Source: Circinella minor
Taxonomy: Eukaryota; Mucoromycota; Mucoromycetes; Mucorales; Lichtheimiaceae
Length of the DNA stretch: 64,000 bases
Direction: 5' to 3'
Assembly (NCBI GenBank): GCA_016758965.1
Contig: JAEPRB010000049.1
Coordinates: forward strand, 62,001-126,000
This document shows positions 34,492 through 45,507 of this stretch, one piece after another (position 1 is the stretch's first letter; every line of letters begins with the position of its first letter). Made by a program: the position numbers and the translations under genes. The notes beneath the pieces are model-generated. The model was not told the DNA's origin and did no database searches. It worked only from the letters and a program-made list of their open reading frames with translations.

Positions 34492-35993
34492 CTATCGGGA
34501 TCTCTTCTTACTTCGACCTGCTCCAGACTATAATATTAATAAATAATACAATGTTAGCGTTTACTAGTATTTAAAATCCTATTATATATATTTCATTTTT
34601 TTTTTATCATTATTTACCTCTGTTCGTTGTCGTTTACGGTTAAGAACATTCTTGAATCGTTCATTTTCTTCCTTTTCAACATCTTGAATACCAACCAAGT
34701 TGTTAAAGTCATTCAAATTCTATAATAATAAAAAGAAAAGTAAGTCAATATATATGGCGTCATACAGTACATATAAACAAACAAAAAATATTTTATGCAT
34801 GTCAAAAAAATAAAAAACGTACATCAAATTCAGTTTCGAAACGGTAACGCTTATTAGACTTCATTCGTTGTTTTTCCTTTCTTGTTACAGATAGACGGAC
34901 GTAATTGTTTTCTTCATATTCATCCTTTTCTTGAATTTGTCGATCGAATCGTTCACCATAACCCATGCCTTCATTGACACCACCTGTAGCATCCACTTCT
35001 TCTGGAGTATCATTCATATCTGCCATAAGATCACGAATAACACGAGAGCGTGATGATCGTTCTCGTAAACGTTCTTGATCTTTTTCGTATTTTGATTTTC
35101 TGCCCTTGTGTTCATCATATACAACAGGTGCCAATTTAGGTGGTCTATAAACACCAGTTTTGTCTTCTAGTAATAATAAGAAAGTTAGAAATAAAAACAA
35201 ATACCAAATCAATCATCCTTCTTCATCTTTTTTTTTTTAAAAAAAAAAACAAAAACCAATCCTTTCTTTCCACCAATTTAAATTAAATAATAATATTTAC
35301 CTTCTTCTCCTTCTTCTCCTTCTTCTTCTTCACCACCTTCTTCATCTCGAGCTACCAAGTTCATTGGGTTAGGCTTGAATGCCAAAGGATCTTGATTACC
35401 AACTTCGGGTTGTTTTTGTGTACCCATGACAGCTGTTCGTACCAACTTGTCAATTTGATATTTAAGTTTGTTTTCGATAGGTTTCATTTTATCCAAAATA
35501 ACTCGTAATTCGACCAAAGAATCGACAACAGGATGGTTTTCAATTTGTTTGCCTGAGAGTTTCAAATGAACGTAAAATGCAAGTTCGGTAATGTATTGTA
35601 CCATAAGTTGATATTTGACTTCGAGGAACGAAACACCTTTTGAAGTTTTGATTTCGCCATCGTGGTATCTATAATAAAAATATGAAGGTTTAATATTGAG
35701 TTCTTTCCCTCATGTATAAGTATAAAAACATTCTGATCAATTTAAATTACTTTTGAATAATAGGCTTTAATTGTGTTTTTAATTCAGTAACTTTCGATTT
35801 GAGATCTTTAAGTACTACTGATAATTCCGAGGCTATAATAAAAACAATAATAATGATCATAATTATATTGAAGAAAAAAGCATGAGTAAAGTTTCTTGAT
35901 TGTTAAAGAACAATGACATAATGTATATATTGAACAAAATAATTTACGTTTATTTTCGATATTTTCAGACGTTGCAACCGGTGAATCGGCCAT
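34492..35993 (-). CDS. LCP5: Neuroguidin/Lcp5-type nucleolar protein (Sas10/C1D family)
   Basis: Six reverse-strand exons: 35993-35948, 35832-35751, 35668-35301, 35166-34823, 34719-34618, 34527-34492; 325 residues. N-terminal helical region with LSVVLKDLKSKVTELKTQLKPII, GVSFLEVKYQLMVQYITEL, HPVVDSLVELRVILDKMKPIE and KLKYQIDKL is the Sas10/Utp3/C1D domain; PLAFKPNPMNLV follows. An acidic EEGGEEEEGE run comes next, then GVYRPPKLAPVVYDE and the basic end SGAGRSKKRSR. This is the order in Lcp5 and neuroguidin, small-subunit processome factors for 18S rRNA maturation. Length fits the family (about 315-360). Confidence 0.9.
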
Positions 35994-36270
35994 GGTTTTA
36001 GATCGATCGAGATTTGTTTAAAAAAAATAAAAAAAAGGAGGACTCAGAAAAGAAGAAGAAAAAATTTCTTCACTTGCATTATCATTCATTGGTGTAACAG
36101 CGCAGCACCTAAAAAAGGGCAATAAATATCAACAAATTTTCTAATTTTTTCTTTCCTTTTCTTTTTCTTTTACTTTTTACTTTTCATATTTTATTTTTTT
36201 CTATTCGAATATTATATAATAATCAGAAGAATCTCTAGCAATTTCAAATTATATTATAATATAAAAAAAA
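35994..36270. promoter_or_regulatory. Divergent promoter between LCP5 and the first zinc-knuckle gene
   Basis: 277 bases, T-rich on the forward strand before 36271. No specific motif claimed. Confidence 0.35.
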
Positions 36271-37290
36271 ATGATTGGTCGTATTGATAAATATCGGTGT
36301 TCATCCAATCCACGTGTATCAGATCTACTTTACTTTTGTTTCGAGAACGAAAATTGGACAGTTGAAAACGCTCTTACTGCTAGTAAAGCTTTTATTGATC
36401 AATTTAAAAATGTTAGCATTGATGCTTATCGTGTCTTGGAACCAACTTACAGTGATGTTCAATATCGTCTTGTTATTGAAGCTTTATTTGCGGATGAACA
36501 TGAACGTCGACAAATTCTTTATCAAGAAGGTGATTTTCAACAAGACTACTCATTGGTAAAATCAGGAATGATTGTATTCAAAAAGTATGAAAATGAGCAA
36601 CAAGAAGAACAACAAGAGCAAAAAGGATCTATATATATTAAAAGAGATCCTAATCTAGTTCTTTCTTCCTTTGATACTGGTAGTAGCTTTATGACCGAGG
36701 AAGTATCAGTTAATGATGATAGTGATGTGCTCACTAACAACAAGATTTTACGCGCCCACGTACTTTCAGCATTACCTAAAGTACCTGAATACACAAGATA
36801 TATTTTTCGATTATTGCCATTGGATTTGCCTGGTCATGCACAATCTATTGTTCAACAAGCTATTGTTGAAAGGCATAAGCGAGTCATTTATAACAATTGT
36901 AAAATAAGCAAAGATACAAATGAAGAGGTCTTGTTGAGTAAAAATAATAACAATAATAGTACAAGCGATGTAGGTGAGGCAGCTATTACAGAATGTATTA
37001 TGGATATCTTTATCGAAACGTCATCATTGATACCAGCAACAAGTAACAGTAGTTCACAACAATTATGGGTGAGAGATAGTGAAGTGATGAATCATAGTAT
37101 CTATTATAGTGGAACTGTTTGTATAGTTCTCAAAAATCCTGTGACTTTATATGATGAACGTAAATGTCAAGCATCTTTGGAAATGTACGGTGGGCAAACT
37201 TTTTACTCTTCCATGTTTTCACGTCATTATCTTTATTGTGAACGATGTCAATGCATTGATATACACAGCACCAGTGACTGTCCTATCTGA
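36271..37290 (+). CDS. Unknown zinc-knuckle protein, paralogue A (possible gag/LINE-ORF1-derived)
   Basis: Intronless, 339 residues, starting MIGRIDKYRCSSNPRVSDLL. It aligns along its whole length with the gene at 39066-39785: LLYFCFENENW / VLLFAFDDCNN; QYRLVIEALFADEHERRQIL / AVIQAVFTDKEEIRRIL; YIFRLLPLDLPGHAQSIV / IVIFQNLPLDTPKDIKENV; ending YCERCQCIDIHSTSDCP / YCKICTTIDFHDTACCP. The end is a C-x2-C-x5-H-x4-C knuckle, one residue longer than the classic CCHC. Two beta-alpha-beta-like modules (about residues 18-100 and 160-300) look RRM-like, and the 'LPLD' strand before an RRM-like fold and a knuckle recalls fungal LINE ORF1/gag proteins. An Asn/Ser-rich insert and a Gln/Glu run separate them. 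Function unknown; host domestication is inference. Confidence 0.7.
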   Translation: MIGRIDKYRCSSNPRVSDLLYFCFENENWTVENALTASKAFIDQFKNVSIDAYRVLEPTYSDVQYRLVIEALFADEHERRQILYQEGDFQQDYSLVKSGMIVFKKYENEQQEEQQEQKGSIYIKRDPNLVLSSFDTGSSFMTEEVSVNDDSDVLTNNKILRAHVLSALPKVPEYTRYIFRLLPLDLPGHAQSIVQQAIVERHKRVIYNNCKISKDTNEEVLLSKNNNNNSTSDVGEAAITECIMDIFIETSSLIPATSNSSSQQLWVRDSEVMNHSIYYSGTVCIVLKNPVTLYDERKCQASLEMYGGQTFYSSMFSRHYLYCERCQCIDIHSTSDCPI

Positions 37291-39065
37291 AAAAAAAACA
37301 TATACATAACAAACTAGTAGTATAGCTTATATCCTATTCGTCATTATTTTCTATTTGACTTATTTTATACACTTTATATCATTTGCAAAATAACAAAAAA
37401 AATATATATATATAAACAAACTCAATTAGTCTTTTATTCTCTATATCTGTCAAATATAAATAAAAAAAAAATTACGTATATCTTTATTACCCTTTATTTT
37501 TTTGTTATACATTATATCACACTTTATTTTTATTTTACATAAGCGTAATACTATCTTACAGCAGCACTAATATTAAGTTTAGGTCCATCCTGGGTGTGTA
37601 CCACCGTAAAAAGGATGCGCGATGGTATTGATTAGTCATGGTTTTATAATAACTTTATTATTACTATGGCAATATATTAAATTGTCATGGTATTAACGTG
37701 TGTAAAATTTACTTGATTAAATCGATAGTTTTAAGTACCTGGTATTGTCGACTCAAGACAGTGAGACATATTGAAAAAATTCCACTTTGACATTTCTTCC
37801 GAGCCCATCCGATAAGTACGTCACTCTTTGTTTTTGATGGTTAAGATATCAATTTTTTCACTGGTTGAACACATTTTACCAATCTTTTAATTAGTCATTA
37901 TAATTACTTTAGACAGTTCGTGTAATACAAAGTTTTTATATAAATGGGTTGCCCTTCAAATCTATTTTACCGAATTGGGAGTAATTTTACTTAAAATATT
38001 ATAAAGCAAGTGGAAGAGCAACATTATATTATGATAGCGTAGACAATGAAGAAAAAGATAAATTTGTATTGCGTTCAGTTATGACCACCACTACAGTTTC
38101 AAGGTATCCAAGCCTGGATCCTTTGCACAAGATCAAAAAGAGCATCAGGTAAGCTATAAGTATCAAACGTAATAAATGTCTTTTTTTTTTTATCAAAAAA
38201 GAACTATTCATACTACCAAACAGTAAAAAAATCATATCGATGAATGTGGCCACCTGTTCAATAGATGGGGTACGTATTCAAAAAGTTTTATTTTTTAAAG
38301 CGCTAGGTGCTCAGATCATTCCTTGTAAAAAAATAGGCCTATTGTTTCTATTACTGCACATTATGCAAAATTATCAATTTTCATAATGTGGAATGTACTC
38401 GACACAATAAGTTCATACCGATTTTTAATCAATATAGTTAACAATTTTTTTTTATTGTTTTATTAATGTAAATAATATTTGGTCTCGAAACAAAAGGAAT
38501 TATCATTGTCATCTTCTCTTGTCTTCATAAAAAAGAAAACATAAAAGTGCATGTGATTTATTTGTTTTGACCCTTGTATATGTGATATGTATGTACCCGA
38601 CATTATGGTATAATATTGGCAACTTTTGTTAAAACAAAACAAAATAAAATAAAAGAATGCCAAAGGATCAACAAGAGGGAAATATTATGATATACTAACA
38701 ACTAAAAAACGGAGATTATATGCAACACATCGAATAACAGAGAAAAATATTTGTTGATTCTTTTATTTTGCTTTGTTCCAGTTGTAAATATTTATTTACA
38801 AGCCATATTGTTGTTCTTTTAAACATCTATTAACTATGTTATAGGTGCTGTTGTTTTTACTCTTACATCTATGTTATTGTGAAGATGAAGTTGTAACATG
38901 TATTGGGGGATGCTACTATAAATAAGTGACGGATTTAATTGATATGCTATAATAAGCATACCAATTCTCTGGATTCGTCTTCTTTAGTTTTTCTTTTCCA
39001 CAAGTAGCTTTCTTTATCTTCTTGTCACTACACACTTACATTCCAAATATACTTGACTTCAATCA
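37291..39065. other. Spacer between the zinc-knuckle paralogues
   Basis: AT-rich, 1.8 kb. Reverse frames near 38029-38253 and 38463-38663 have no recognisable motif. No terminal repeats or target-site duplication were found around either paralogue. Confidence 0.5.
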
Positions 39066-39785
39066 ATGACAGTAGACGCCATATACCCTGGAGTGACGGA
39101 TGTCGCGCAAGTTAAACCTTTTCAATTCTGCCCTGGTCTTCCAAATCCAACGAAAGTGCTACTCTTTGCCTTTGATGACTGTAATAACGATTTTGCCACT
39201 ATTTGCAAAATGTTTGAAAAACGTTTTGGTCAAACGTCATCACTCAAAGCATATCGCAAAATACCGAAACAGGACCCTGCTGTTATTCAAGCTGTTTTTA
39301 CAGACAAGGAAGAAATAAGAAGAATTTTGAAAGAAGCATCGGAAAAAAAAAATATTACTATGGGCAGCACTGAAAGCGGTAAATTGGTGCAAGCGACTGT
39401 GTACTGTCCAATTAGTAATAAAGACCATTACACAATAGTTATTTTTCAAAATCTGCCATTGGATACTCCAAAAGATATCAAGGAAAATGTTATAGCGGCT
39501 GTAGAAAATCATACCTTTAAACTTAATGGTGTGGGTCACTACATCGTGGATATCCTTTTGGACACTACATTCGGTCAAGATGGCATAGCACTAAGCAAGT
39601 ATTACAATGGAAAAATGTCGCTTATTACTCAGAATGACTACTTGGATAGGCTGGGTCCTGTACTGAAATTGTATGGGCAAAGACTTTCATGCTCTAAAAA
39701 AGTAAATCATCATCTCTATTGCAAGATTTGTACAACTATCGACTTTCATGATACTGCATGTTGCCCAATAAACCGTCTCTTTTAA
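39066..39785 (+). CDS. Unknown zinc-knuckle protein, paralogue B
   Basis: Intronless, 239 residues, starting MTVDAIYPGVTDVAQVKPFQF. It is a shorter relative of the protein at 36271-37290 without its low-complexity inserts. Segments: VLLFAFDDCNN, a helix with FEKRFGQ, AVIQAVFTDKEEIRRILKEA (module 1), IVIFQNLPLDTPKDIKENVIAAVENH, YIVDILLDTTFG, YYNGKMSLITQNDYLD (module 2), and the knuckle CKICTTIDFHDTACC. A TATA-rich stretch and pyrimidine tract precede the ATG. The frame has kept open in two diverged copies, which suggests function; both copies lack introns while nearly all neighbours have several, which suggests origin by retroposition or from a mobile element. I know no named family that fits exactly. 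Confidence 0.7.
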   Translation: MTVDAIYPGVTDVAQVKPFQFCPGLPNPTKVLLFAFDDCNNDFATICKMFEKRFGQTSSLKAYRKIPKQDPAVIQAVFTDKEEIRRILKEASEKKNITMGSTESGKLVQATVYCPISNKDHYTIVIFQNLPLDTPKDIKENVIAAVENHTFKLNGVGHYIVDILLDTTFGQDGIALSKYYNGKMSLITQNDYLDRLGPVLKLYGQRLSCSKKVNHHLYCKICTTIDFHDTACCPINRLF

Positions 39786-41166
39786 TGTATCTTACGCATA
39801 CGTATGTAGTTTTTATTATAAACATTTGTGAATAAATCAAGACACGTTTTATTCTTTTTTTATATAATATAATATGTATACAGTTATTTCACTTTTAATT
39901 TTTAGATGATAATGTGATATCTAAAGAATGTATTGAGCAAAAAAGAAAAGCTTTATAACATCGATGTACATATCCTGTTTAGTCTTGTCGAAGAACTTTC
40001 AAAGTAAATTGTCTTAATTAATGAAAGAGCTATACTAATAATCTCGACTTACGTAACGAGGGACTGAGACTGGTTTACAATGGTCAAACTAGCTATGTAT
40101 GATATCATATATTATATGCAAGTTATTTTTTTAAAAGCATCATTGTATAAATGCACTCGATACATTTATAGATATTTAACGTTGTATTCTTATATAACAT
40201 TTCTTTTATGGGAATACACAAAGATTATTGTTATTGATACGGAAATTGAGCATTAATCCAACATAATATAGCATCATATAACTTATATTTAATGGTTTGG
40301 ATGATCTAATATAAGATAAAAATATTACTACGTGAGTAGTTGTCACTACCCATGGAAATGCATAAGTGGAACACAGGTCCACAATACGTTTTACTTCATA
40401 AAATGAGGAAAAAAGAAATACATAGGTAAGAAGTAACAACTGATTGAGACCGCCCATATCTGTATTTACAATGTACTAAATTATTTTTCTTCTTAGAGTG
40501 TTTCTTCAGGAATAATCTTGATAAAGATTCCAGTATAACAGTTACATGAGGATGGTATTTCTGTATAATTAATAGTTATGACATAGCCTGTCTGCTCATC
40601 TTTGAGTATCAGAAATTCGTGATAAATGTTCTATATGTGTATTTCTATTGACTTAGAAAAAATGCACATCATTGCCATATTTTACTCTAAATTATGCAGT
40701 TGATGATAGTTGTGTATGAATTTGTTATATACAAAAAAATCAATGTTTACAAAAACAGGATAGATATATATATACATCAGATAATGAAAACATTGCAGTT
40801 GAGTATAATATTGAAATGAACAAAATATTTGTGCAGATCGGTTACTCCGAAAATGATATAACTCCTCTCGCTAGTAGTGTACTGTGCCGCATGTCGCACA
40901 TAAGATTTTCATGATACAAGAAGATGCCCATATACTAATAAAACAAGCATCATCTTTCTATCTTTGTCTCTATATACTGATTCCCATGATATCTATTTGG
41001 CAAGTGACTCATCTTTCTCAATCTTTTGATCCATAGTAGTTATAAACATTTGATCGATAAAAAAAAAATTGTTATAAAAAACTAGAAGATATATATTATA
41101 TATAAATAATAATAAAAGTGTATATGATGATATTTACAAGTGTTATTCAAAAATTCTCGCTAAATG
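39786..41166. other. Spacer with no supported gene
   Basis: AT-rich; TA-rich runs near 40760-40777 and 41088-41102. Nothing recognised. Confidence 0.5.
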
Positions 41167-43189
41167 TTAATTCTCTCTATTTTCTAATTCTTTTGTCAAC
41201 ATTTCATTGAAATCATCCGGATTATCCAGATACATATGGTGTCCACCATATTTGACTCTTAAAATATCAACAGGAACCGCCATATTTACTTTTGCTTTTT
41301 CAGCTGCTTTATAATCCATCCAATCTGTATTATTAATTAAATATAATAATGTCATTAGTCAAATGATTTTTAAATGTGATATTCTTCTCACAACTAAATT
41401 AAGAACAAAGTAATTCACTTACCCCATTCACCATAAATGAAAAGAGTTGGCATTTGTAATTCAGCAAGTCTATTAAACAAAGGTCGTCGAGCAAATGCTC
41501 CTGGTTTCAAAACAGCGGCTAAAGCATATTCACCTGATCCATGCGATGCAGTGATATTATAGCTATATATATATAAATAGATCGAGATATAAATATGCAA
41601 TCAGAACAATCGATTTCTTAGAGTATTAACATAATAGATAATAATAATGAAAAGAAAATCTTACATGTAATCGTAAAGATCGTATCTTTCAGGTGTATCC
41701 AAATGTGCAAATCTTCTTGATGTATATGTGTTTACCAAACTAATAATTGTCAATCATCCTTTTAGTATCATTCTTCTATAGAAAAAAAAAGTGATAATAG
41801 TAGCATGGAAGAAAAACTTTTTTTTTAACAAAGTATATTATTACCTAGCACCAAAAGGCCCAATGGTGCGAACAATGCTCATCGGTGTGACATTTTTATC
41901 CCATAAATATTTTGCCCATCCAGGAAGTCTACGTCGAGGTTGTGGAGGTTCCGAATCATCTGAATCATTATCATTATCATTTTGAGTTGCAGCATCATCC
42001 AATGTTTCTGCTTGACCAGCTTGCACTTTTGCATTTAATTGAGCTGCATCTTTATCAATGACCTCTTGAGGAGTTGCATTTTTATCAGCAGAAGGTTCTT
42101 GTTGTTCTGGAGGCGCTTGTGCAATACCAGCTATATATTTTTTAAGAGATATTATAAGTTATAATCGAACATGACTGCTTTGATTTTTTCACTAGTATCC
42201 TTTGTTTTTGTTTTTTTTTACCTGGTGAAATAAGAACGAGTTTTTCAACACGTTTTGGGTATTTAAGAGCATAACACGTTGCAAAATAACCACCAAGAGA
42301 ATGTCCCATCAATGTCATTTTATCTAAACCAACTTGTTTACGCCAATCTTCTAATGATTCAACAAAGTGTTCTTCAACATCATCAATGACTTCGTCCCAA
42401 GTTTGGTTTCTTTTTGGATTGATTGTCCATTTTGGTCTTGAACTTCTACCCATACCCAAGAAGTCTATATATATAAGAACCAATGAGTGGTTAGTTGATA
42501 GTACGTAGTAAAAAAAGAGAATCCTATATATTATGTAGTATTATTCTAAATAACTTTACCAATAGCAAAAAGTTGGGAATTGGGTATTTGACCTAATGAT
42601 TGAAAATTTCTGTATAATAATCATCGAGTTTTTATTATTAATATTGCATAAATTTCCCTCTCCCTTCCCAAATTTTTTTTACCTGTAAAAGAATCCAAGA
42701 CCTGAAATGTAATTTATCATCGATTGTTATCAGTAAAAATTTAAGCCTTTTTATATAGAATAAGGAAATAAAAATTACTCTATACTAACCTGCACCATAA
42801 CCATGACACAAAACCAAATTCTTTGTTCCATCCCTTTTCACACCTTGTGAAAATGTTTTCATATCCACTTCTGTATTCAAGTCAAATTGATCATCCTTAT
42901 CATTGGCTCTCAAGTGAAGCGTATTTATAAGTCGTGCTCCTTTTTCACCCAAGTCTTTTGAACGATCGTCAAGTGGAACTCGAGTAACACGAGCTATAAG
43001 AGGCGTCTTTGCTCCATAAAGCGGAATTCGATGCAATAATCTTGCTTCGGCAATGGAAGCGGTACGTTCCGATTGCTGCCACCAATTGCGAAGAAAGTTA
43101 AGACGACTTGTTGGAGGGATTGTAGCTGGCAATGTGGGAAGAAGTGAAGAAAAATTAGGTTGTGGTTGTTCTGATACTGAAGTGTCCAT
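41167..43189 (-). CDS. Alpha/beta-hydrolase of the ABHD4/5-Cld1 type (phospholipase)
   Basis: Eight reverse-strand exons: 43189-42790, 42701-42683 (19 bases), 42609-42560, 42464-42222, 42130-41845, 41739-41665, 41562-41423, 41324-41167; 456 residues. The hydrolase fold shows LVLCHGYGAGLGFFYRNF (oxyanion strand), DFLGMGRSSRP, MGHSLGGYFA (nucleophile Ser), LFIYGEWDWMD (acid), and GGHHMYLDNP (His). Yeast Cld1 is a mitochondrial cardiolipin phospholipase; ABHD4 acts on N-acyl phospholipids; ABHD5 has lost the nucleophile. Here Ser is present, so it should be active. An acidic insert (DDAATQNDNDNDSDDSE) precedes PRRRLPGWAKYLWDKNVTP in the cap. The N-terminus has RNWWQQSERTASIAEARLL. Substrate is inferred from the family. 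Confidence 0.9.
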
Positions 43190-43525
43190 TTAAATTGGGG
43201 CTCCTTTTTAGCTTGAGGTTTGAAAAAGTTTATATAAAAAAGAAGAAAAAAAGTGTGGAGGAGGGTTGTCAAAGACATATTTTTTTTAAAAAAAAGCAAG
43301 TGGCAGTTTCAGAAAAGTAGCATTTTAGGAATGCTATAGCCAATTAGATAGAAAGCTGACGTGTGCGATCCTTTTTTAGGAAAATGCGACCAGCTTTTTG
43401 AACACTATTTCGGAATAAAAAGGAGTCATAATAAAAAGTTGTTGAATTAAATAATGCATGGAAAGTTTTTTTATTTTAATACATGAGAACAATGTAATTA
43501 ATATATGAGATGATGGATGAATGAT
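43190..43525. promoter_or_regulatory. Spacer between the two reverse-strand genes (promoter of the hydrolase)
   Basis: 336 bases between the end of the PC-esterase gene and the hydrolase start. Poly-A/T tracts; no gene seen. Confidence 0.4.
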
Positions 43526-45507
43526 TTAAAGATTATTAATAGTTTCGTTATATGATTTATATGTGAGTTTAGAAATTTCATGATAAAGTAGTCTATTCCA
43601 GTCATCCACGGGTCCTATAAAACAATAAAGAAGAACCGAGAATTCGGATTCAAGAAAAAAAAAAAAAAGGAGTGAGTCGGGAAGGAGTTAATAATTTTTT
43701 TTGTTTTGTTTATTATGCTTTCGTATGACAACGTCAACCTTCCGAGAATAGAATAAAATGCTTACCTGGCAAACAAAAATGTAAACAATCCTTATCTGGA
43801 CGAGAATGAGCATCGCCACGGTAATCAGTAAATGATACATCCAATAATTGAAATCGTTCATCATTTTCTTGCTTTGCAACCAATTGCTATACGATATATG
43901 CATATTAGAATCCATGTGTGATAATGTAATTATAAGCAACCGTATCCAAATCATTTATTTTAATAGTATTATATTTAGATCATTCAATAACAATAATAAT
44001 AACAACACTTACAGCATAAACTTCATTAAATTGTTCAAAAATATTCCATTCAAATGGTTCTTTTGATGGTTTGACGACGGTATCTTGAGGGACGGAGTAC
44101 TGTGAACATTCTGTATGGCCAAAAGGGGTAGTCCGTAACCAGACTCGTTGATGGGGTTCAACATCTTCTTCAAGTGCTTCAAACACAGAATTCATAGCTG
44201 TAGTATATGCTTTTAAAAGTTCTTCTTGAGAACGACCAGGGCCAAATTTGAAATTTGAGCGCCAATGTGGACCCTGTAAAGATAAGAATAATCATATAAA
44301 GTAAGTCAGAAGTGGAAAGAGAAATATATGAGTTGAGTTTTTCTCATTATAAAATAAATACATTATATATGTCGATGCATAGAAAATTTGTTTTGTAATA
44401 ATAGAAAAAGATAGCATAAAAAAAATACTTACCGTATTCATCACAATATAATCAAAATAAGGTATTAAGTGACGCCTAATTATAATTTAATAATGTTCTT
44501 GTTAATATCCATCTCTTTGCCAGTCAATCAAGGAGCAAGAATAATGAAATTTATTTCTACAACATACCATGGATGATTACTGCCTTTGCTCAAAAGAGTA
44601 CCTTGGTCCTCATGCGGATCCAATACTTTATAATCACCCAAGCGAACAAGATTATCAGATCGAATGAAAGCAATTGCTAATGCTTTATCCCCTTGTTCAT
44701 TTTTATAAACTAATTGATTTACTTTAATTTGAGGATTACCACCTGAAAGAGCCTTGTCACTCTTTTTTGGTACATTGAGGTATTCACCTAAAAGACAACT
44801 TAAAGATTCAAATTGAAGTTGAGTAATTGAATCGCCGATAAGGAGGAGTGGATGTTCAGACAAATGTTTAGCAAGTGCATGAGGATCCATTGCAAGGACA
44901 TCACATTCGGATGGTTTCCAGGTATAATCAACACTAATATAAAAAGAAAGTTGTTCATTATCATTAAGTAATCAAAGCATTTTTTTGTAAATAACAATCA
45001 AAAAATGTCTAGACCATCCGCATCAAAAAAAAAAAAGAATTGATCATGCATAGGGGGGTTTAAGTAAAGAGGTTGCACATATTGAAAAAAAGGGGAGTGC
45101 TGGAGATTAAATATAATGAAAAAAAAAATTTACATGTGTCTATTGCGATCCAATTCAGATTTGTTACGATTATAACATTGATGAGGAAACTTCTTGTGGC
45201 AATGATATCCTACTTCTTTTTCAAAAGATTTTTGATCCTTGCTTTTAATAGGTTCGTGCTCCCATTGACCCTTATTGAATTCTTTGATGGAACACGTATT
45301 CTCTCCAATATCGTCATTAAGTGGTTTCCCTCGGTAGTATACAATTTTTTTGTGCATCGTCTTGGTCGATGGCAACATGACAGCAGTGTCATTTTGAAAT
45401 GACCATGCCAGCATGGCCAACATGATTAAGCCAGGAATGGCGACTAAACATATAAGCGGACGATATCGTTCTGCTGATAGCTTTTGTTGTAGTAATGAAG
45501 TATACAT
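43526..45507 (-). CDS. PC-esterase (TBL/CAS1-like SGNH) type II membrane protein
   Basis: Six reverse-strand exons: 45507-45134, 44933-44568, 44475-44433, 44273-44013, 43886-43766, 43614-43526; 417 residues. A short cytosolic start with YRPLICLVAIPGLIMLAMLAW is a single signal-anchor. The lumenal part has conserved Cys residues, YTWKPSECDV, the nucleophile block LLLIGDSITQLQFESL (GDS), FDYIVMNTGPHWR (N-T-G-x-H), WLRTTPFGH, and the C-terminal DKDCLHFCLPGPVDDWN (D-x-x-H). These are the blocks of the PC-esterase/GDSL-like family that includes plant trichome-birefringence-like polysaccharide O-acetyltransferases and the Cas1 acetylation proteins. A role in acetylating cell-wall or capsule-like sugars in the Golgi is inferred. 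All catalytic residues are present. Confidence 0.85.
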
